This document shows positions 57,101 through 64,000 of a stretch of 64,000 nt of DNA, piece after piece. The translations under genes and the position numbers were made by a program. Source of the stretch: Planctomycetota bacterium (GTDB lineage: Bacteria > Planctomycetota > B15-G4); NCBI GenBank assembly GCA_029259695.1, contig JAJDEQ010000101.1, positions 18,061 to 82,060 of the forward strand. The letters run 5' to 3'. The notes below the pieces were generated by a model. The model had not been told where the DNA came from. It searched no databases and saw nothing but the letters and a program-made list of their open reading frames with translations. Within the stretch, counting starts at the first letter, position 1, and each line of letters starts with the position of its first letter.

Positions 57101-60100
57101 CTCGGGCGTGAGTCCCGGGATGGCGGCGTCGCCCCCGCTGCCGCCGGCGGTGTAGAGCGTGACGCTGGCCAGTCCGAACAGCCGATCGAGCGGGTCCCGT
57201 TCCACGTCCACATGTTGGATGCGCAGGCGCGGCACCGACTTGTGCGACTGCCACATGACGCCCTGGCAGATGAGCACGTCGTGCTCGCGCACGTCGTAAC
57301 TCCAGTGCCGGTACCAGAGGCGCGGCATGCCGAAGGTGATCCAGGCCATCAGCAAGCCCACGGCGCCGGTGAGCACGCCGCCCGGCAGGGGATAGGCGTC
57401 GACCTTGCGCGACAGCCAGGCCAGGTCGGCGAAGCCGATGCCGCCCACGATGATCACGCTCATGATCAGCGAGCTGAGCACCCAGGCCTTGCGGATGTTC
57501 GGGTGCAGGCGCTGCGGGCCGTCGCCCGGGCCGGCTGCCGTCCCCGGTTCGAGACCCGGCGCCACCGCCACGGGGGCGACGTGCACGGCGCCGGCCGGGG
57601 GCACGTCTGCGTCGGGCACGGCGGGGCTCGGCACGGCGGGGCTGGGTATGGCGGGGCTGGGCGCGCCTGCATCGGGCACGCTTGGCCCGGGCACGCCTGC
57701 ATCGGGTGCCTTCGCGCCGGTGTCCGGCCGGCTCGCGTCGGGCAGCGTCAACTCATCGTCCACGCGAGGGGCACGGGCGGGGCAGGGCGGCGCTGCCGTG
57801 GCAGGTCCGCTGCGGGTTGCTGCCCTGCGGGTTGCTGCCCTGCGGGCTGCCCCTCGTGCTCTCGTCGGCGGTCATGCCGGCCAGAATACCCCAACGGCAG
57901 GGCGCGACCCATGCGCCAGGGCACGGGTCAGGGCTGCGACATCAATCGAGTTCCGGGAACAGCTCGGCGAGGTCGCGCACCTCGGTCACGGTCTCGGTCA
58001 GCGGCGGGCCGACGAGGCAGCTCACCAGCTCCATGCGGTCCACGTCGGCGAGATCGTTCGGGGTGATCCGGTCGATCGTGCAGCGTTCGAAGACGCCGTG
58101 GCTGACCTCGGTGAAGGTCGGGTCGAGCAGCTCCAGGCGCGAATCGATGATGTGCGTCAGCAGCGGACCGGAGCGGAACAGGCGCCCGTTGCCGGGCGAC
58201 TTGCCGAAGCCGCCCAGGATCTCGGAGTGCGCCACGCGCACCATGGCGCCCGACCGCGCGGAGAACAGTACCGCTCCGCCATGGCCGGCGTCGAAGCGCA
58301 CGAGGCGCGTGCGCAACACGTCGAGCACGAGCTTGCCGCTGCGCAGGTCGAACAGCCCGTCGTTCTCGCAGTCGATGGTCATGTCGCGCAGGGTCAGGCG
58401 CTCGACGTCGCCGCCCACGACCATGTCGGACATGCTCACCAGCGTGGTGTCCATGCCGGCACCCGCGAAGGTGATGTCGGTGGGGAACTCGTCGAGCAGG
58501 CGCAGCTTGTCCATGTCGAAGTGGTGCACGCCCGGCCCGAACTGGATCGTGGTGCCGGGCACCAACTCGGGGCTCGCGTCACCGTCGAAGGCCGACGCGC
58601 TCAGGACCGCGCCGCCTCCCCGGCCGGGGACGATGCGGTCCACCAGGGCTGCGGCCGACTGGTCGGTGAGTTCGTAGTCGCCCGCCTGGACCAGTTGCAG
58701 CAGGGCCACCCCGTCGGCGGCCTGGAGCGCCTCGTCGATGGAGCGGGCGCGCTCCCGGTCGTCGGCCCGGGCCTGGAAGTGGCGCCCGGCGATCAGTCGG
58801 GGCAGTTGCAGGCACTCCTGCTGGAAGGCCTCGAGGGCGTCCTCCACCCGGTCCTCGGTGGGCACGTACCCGAAGGTCTGCTGTGAGCTGTCCAGGTAGG
58901 TCTGGCGCGCGTAGTCCAGCAGGGCCTGGGTGATCAGGCGCCCATCGTCGTCGCCGACGGGCGGCGGGCTGTCAGCTGCCATCGGCTCGACCGAGCCGGC
59001 GGGGACGGCGGGCAGCACGGGCGTCCCGCTGTCGGCCAGTCCGCTGCCCGGGCGTTCGCCGTCGAGCGGGCCGGCGCCCGGTTCCCCCGGTCCGTCGGCG
59101 TTCCACAGCACGAAGCCCACGAGCACGCCCAGCGCCAGGCCGGCGGCGAAGCCCAGGATCGTCAACGGTCGCATGTCGTCTCCTTCACGGCCCGCCGGTC
59201 GCGTTGCGGCGCTGGCGGGTCGGTCGCGTTCGCGCCTGGTCGCGTCGTTGTCCGCACGAAGCGCGGCGCCAGGGTACCTTCCCGGACGAGAGCGGTGTGA
59301 CCCTCCGCGCAGCAGGCGTTACGCTCGCGGACCGCCATTCCGGGAGCCGAGCCATGACCGACCCACACACACCAGCCTCGGGTGCGCAGCCCACCGCCGG
59401 GGGTGCCGCCCCCCGGGAGGGCGCGGCCGGGCACGCGGTGCTGCGGCTGTGGGTGCGGCCGCGAGCGGGCGGGCCGATGGAGGCGCGCGACCAACTGCAG
59501 CTCACCGCCGGGCAGGGCGTCGTGGGCGATCACACCTACGGGCGCATGCGTCACGTCACGATCGTCTTCGAGGACGACTGGAACGCCGCGGGAGCCGAGC
59601 TGGGCCGAGCTGTCGATCCCGCGGGACGCCGGGCCAACGTCTTGGTCTCGGGTGGCGGGGGGCGCCATTACGTGGGGCGTACACTGCGGCTCGGCGACGT
59701 GCGGGTGGAGATCAAGGGCATCACGGCTCCGTGTCCGGTGATGGAGCAGGCAGCCGAAGGGCTGCGTGCGGCGCTCGAACCGGATGGTCGGGCCGGGGTC
59801 TGGGGCCGGGTGCTCGACGACGGCGAACTGGTGCCGGGGCAGCAGCTCAGGGCCGAACGGGACTGAGGGCGAGAGCGAGGCTCAGGCGACGCGCTTGTCG
59901 CTGTCGTCGGCCTTCTTGGTGCGCGGTGCCTTCTTGCGCGTCATGACGACCGAGTCCTTGCCGCGTACCGAGATCGACACCCGGTCGCCCGCCGTGAAGC
60001 GCGAGTTGATCAGGTGGTCGGTCAGGGGCACTTCGACCCGGTCGCGGATCAGCCGGCGCAGTTCCCGGGCGCCGTACTCGGTCGACCAGCCCTCGCGCGC

Positions 60101-63100
60101 CAGGAAGCGCTTGAGCGACGGGGTGAAGCCGAGGTGGATCCCGGTGCGTTCGAGGTAGCCGGCCATCTCGCCGAGCTGGAGGGCGGCGATGCGCTCGCAG
60201 TCGTGCATGCTCAGCGAACGGAACTGGACGATCTCGTCGATGCGGTTGATGAACTCGGGGCGGAACTCCTTCTTGACCGCCTCGCGCACCGTGTCGCGCA
60301 GCACCTCTTCGTCGGGCATGCCGCGCGATGCGCTCGAGAAGCCCACCCGATCGTTGACGCGGCGCACGTCGTCCACGCCCAGGTTGCTGGTCATCAGCAC
60401 GATGCAGTGCTGGAACGAGACGCGCTCGCCCTTGCTGTCGGTGAGGTGTCCCTCGTCCATCAGCTGCAGCAGCAGGTTGTGCACCTTCTCGTGCGCCTTC
60501 TCGATCTCGTCGAAGAGCACGACGCACGAACCGTTCTGCTTGACGGCTTCGGTCAGGTGGCCACCTTCGTTGTGACCGATGTAACCGGGAGGTGCACCGA
60601 TCAGCTTGGCGTATTCGTGGGGCAGGGCGTACTCGCTGCAGTCCACGCGCACGAGGTTCGACAGGTTCCCGAACAGGTGGCGCGTGAGCGCCTTGGCCAG
60701 CTCGGTCTTGCCCGTACCCGTCGGGCCGACCATCAGGAACACGCCCACCGGCTTGACCGGGTCGCGCAGTCCCACGGCGGCCTTCTTCACGGCCTGCGCG
60801 ATGGAGCGCACGGCGTCGGGCTGGCCCACGACGCGGTGCGCCAGTGCGGTGTCGATCGTGCGCACGCGGCGCTGCATCGAGCGCCAGTCGTGTTCGGGGG
60901 TCTCTTCGGTCTCGATGTCGGTCGTTCCGTCGCCGGTGGCGTCCACGCCGACGCCGCCCGTGGGCAGCGTGACGCTGTGGATCTCGAGGTGCGGGTTGAC
61001 CTCGATGCAGATCTGGTAGAGCAGCTCCACCAGTGCTTCGTCCTGGTAGATCTTGTTCTGCCGGTTGAACAACGGCAGCACCTGCTCGCGGTACTCGACC
61101 ACGCACATGTCGACGACGAGTTGCTGGTACGCGGTGCGGTTGGTGATCGTCTGTCCGTCCAGCAGCCGCGCCGTGTCCTCCTCTTCCGTGGAACGAACAC
61201 GGATGAACTCGTCGAGGAGTTCGCAGTATTTGAGGACTACGTTCTCATCGGCCACGGGGGAAGCTCCGGATGTTGGACAGATCAGTGGGCGAGAGGTTCT
61301 TCGGTCGCTGGCGCGTTCGTCCTTGAGGCGCGTAGTCGGGGGGCATCGGGGTCGATACGATGGGTCTGATGAAGCCCGATCCCGCGACCGAAGCCCGCGT
61401 CCTGGGCAAGCTTGCCTTGAGGGGAATCCTGTCCCGGGAGACCGTGGCCGCGCTGTTCGAGGAAGCCCGCAAAGCGGCCGCTGCAGGGGCCCCCGTGACG
61501 CTTTCCGCGCTGGTCCTGAAACGTGGTCTGCTCGACCGTTCCCGACTGGCGCAGTACTACCGCACCGACGGGGAGGACGTCCCATCGATTCCGGGGCATG
61601 CCTACCTGGCCAAGCTGGGGGAGGGTGGCACCGCGCACGTGTTCCGGGTGAAGTGCCCCGACGACCGCATCCTCGCGGTGAAGATCCTCAAGCCCGAGGT
61701 GGCTGCCGACCCCGCCGAGGTGAAGGCCTTCCTGGCCGAGGCGCGCCTGCTCAAGCGCCTCGAGCACCCCAACGTGGTCAAGGGCGAGAAGGTCGGGCGG
61801 CTGGGCGACGAATACCTCTTCTTCATGGAGGACGTGCCCGGCCGCACGTTGCAGGAGGCCATCGCCGAAGGCGGCGCGTTCGACGAGGACGGCGCGCTGT
61901 TCGTGATCCTGCAGGTGGCCCGGGCGCTGGAGTACCTGCGCGAGCAGGGCGTCGTGCACCGCGACATCAAGCCGGGCAACATCATGGTCACCGCCGAGGG
62001 CGAGGTGCGCCTGATCGATCTCGGTTTCGCCGTGCCCCGGGATGCCGACGGCGACGGGGGCGACGAGGCCGGGAGCACGACCCGGGGGACCGCCGCCTAC
62101 CTGTCACCCGAGCAAGCCCGGGGCCAGGGCGACCTCGACGTGCGCAGCGACATCTACTCGCTGGGCGCCACGCTCTACCAGATCGTGTTGGGCGAACTGC
62201 CCTTCGAGGGCGACGACGAGCAACTCGAGCAGCAGGCCGTGCTGGCGGGCCTGTCGGCCGAGGCCACCAAGGGCGGGCGCATCTCCGCGCACATGCACTA
62301 CTTCATCGAGAAGATGATGGCCAAGGACCGGGAGCTCCGGTACCAGGATCCGGCCGAGCTGATGGCCGACATCGAGCGCCAGATCGAGGGCAAGAAGTCG
62401 CTCCAGCTCGACGAGGCCGACCCGGGGGAGGGGGCCGAGGAGCGCCGCCGCAAGAAGCTCGATCGGCTGCGTCGTTCACGGCGGCTCAAGCGGCGGTAGT
62501 CGCCCGGGTGCCGAATCGGCACCGGTCGCTCAGCGCAGCGGACCCGGGGCCGTTCGCCGCGCCGGCCTCAAGCCACCACCATGGGAGCCCGCGCGCCACC
62601 GGAGCCGGCGCCCGCGACGGGAGCCGGCGCCCGCGACGGGAGCCCGCGCCCGCGACGGGAGCCCGCGCCCGCCATGGGAGCCCGCGCCCGCCAGCGGAGC
62701 CGGCGACCCTCGGCCTCCGGGGAACTCCCTTGGGCGGCCCGTTCGGGCCCCAGGGCGGGGCCCAGGGCGGGGCCCCAGGGGGGGCTCGGCGCCTTGGCGG
62801 CCTGCCGTTCGCACCCTGGGCAGCATCCGAGGCGGCTGTGAGCACTTGCGCCATCCGATTGCGGCTGTAGACTCCCATCAATACCGCCAGATGTCTCGAT
62901 GTGGCTCGGGGGAGCTATCGGGCGGTGCGCTCGGGTATGGGGAATACAGTCCCCGAGTGCCTGACACCGTGGATTGGACATCGAGGAGAGATGATGAGCG
63001 GGCTTCGTTTGACCCTGGCTGCCGCCGTGTGTGCAGCTGTCCTGGCACCGGCATCCTTCGCTGACGGGCGGAATCCAGGCAGCGTCCTGATCTTCCCCGT

Positions 63101-64000
63101 GCAGCGGTCCGGCGCGCAGTTCTTCACGGTCGTGAGCGTGACCAACACCAACGTCACGCCGGCCACCCCCTTCAGCCTCGGTGGAAGCACGCTGGCGCAC
63201 TTCGAGTACGCCAACGTCGTCCCCAACCCGGTCGATCCGTGCCTGCCGCTCAACTGCGTCATCTTCGACCGGGTCGAGTTCCTGACCCCGGCCGACACCC
63301 TCTCGGTGCTGACGTCCTGCCACAACGCGGTGACGCCGAACGGGCAAGAGGGCTACCTCGTCGTCTCGGCCCAGAACCCGGCTCAGTTCGACTGCCCCTG
63401 GAACTTCAACTTCCTGATCGGAAGCGAGCTGGTCGTGAACTCGTCCGGCGGCATCTACGGCATGAACGCTCAGCCGGTGGATGCCATCGTCGAGACCATG
63501 CCGCCCTTCGCCGCCGGTCCGCTGTGCACCGACCTCGACGGTGAGGGCGACCTCGACTTCGACGGTCTGGAGTACGAGGGACTGCCCGCCGGCTTGTTCG
63601 GTGAGTTCATCGCCCTGGCCGACTCGCAGATCGCGCTGATCAACCTGACCGGTGGTCCCACCGCTCGCAACACGCTGCAGTTCGACATCTGGAACGACAA
63701 CGAGTTCCCGCTGTCGACGACCAAGACCTTCGCGTGCTGGGTCGACATCCCGCTGCCCACGCTGAGCCCGCTGTTCAGCCGGAGCTTCCTGGCCGGCGTG
63801 CCCAACGACCCGAACGAGCTGGCCATCAGTTGCGCCGGCTTCGCAGACGGACCGGCCACGATCGAGACCGGTTGGTTCCGTATCGAGAGCATCGACGTGA
63901 GCTCGCCGGGTGGCAACTTCATCGCCGGCGACGGCGTGTTCCTCGGTTCGATCACGGCCGGCCAGACCTCGGCCATCGACGGTGGCGACGCGCTGTGGGA

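Overview
The window is very GC-rich DNA (about 70 percent by eye, with strong G/C bias at third codon positions) from a free-living bacterium with an outer membrane. The best guess is a planctomycete or close relative. The reasons are three adjacent EutN/CcmL microcompartment vertex genes, two FG-GAP repeat proteins with a similar C-terminal module, secreted parallel beta-helix proteins, a formylglycine-type sulfatase, a metzincin lipoprotein, a Hanks-type kinase and many exported proteins of unknown role. I found no phage, IS transposase, CRISPR array, rRNA or tRNA. Phylum placement is an inference.

Layout. 1-6.7 kb: a cut-off PPC-domain protein, two exported proteins of unknown role, an AAE-type transporter translationally coupled to a frame-broken lipoprotein, and a DUF937 protein. 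6.9-13 kb: a membrane-bound sulfatase-fold enzyme, an SGNH hydrolase, a TlpA-like thioredoxin/TPR protein and a DUF819 membrane protein. 13-19.3 kb: a seven-haem cytochrome c lipoprotein with its ferredoxin-NADP reductase, a small membrane protein and a large zinc metalloprotease. 19.4-27.2 kb: PruA-like proline catabolic dehydrogenase, a beta-helix protein, a sulfatase, and a PEP-hydrolase-like TIM barrel overlapping a Tm-1-like gene. 27.3-36 kb: an RND pump without partners, a tiny membrane ORF, a class II aldolase, an FG-GAP protein and three BMC-P genes. 36-41.6 kb: an ABC-2 exporter operon and a GT-C glycosyltransferase. 41.8-50.6 kb: an accessory stretch of exported proteins (FG-GAP, collagen-like, beta-helix) with two gene remnants between 44.99 and 45.33 kb. 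50.8-59.9 kb: a MoaD/BNR-propeller pair, DJ-1/PfpI, radical SAM, HAD, a kinase-like gene overlapping a two-gene bacterial PH-domain operon, a beta-helix protein and a MOSC protein. 59.9-64 kb: a one-AAA ClpC-like unfoldase divergent from a Ser/Thr kinase, a repeat-rich spacer and a truncated exported protein.

Features beyond the genes. (1) Two 181-bp palindromic elements (12832-13012 and 24829-25009) sit exactly on the stop codons of two unrelated genes, and their cores lie in opposite orientation. (2) Seven genes have a TANNNT box 5-8 bases before the start codon and no obvious Shine-Dalgarno, which points to leaderless transcripts. (3) Short GC-rich tandem repeats (about 15-21 bp units) recur in spacers and at gene ends. 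(4) The shell-vertex genes have no shell-hexamer gene within the window.
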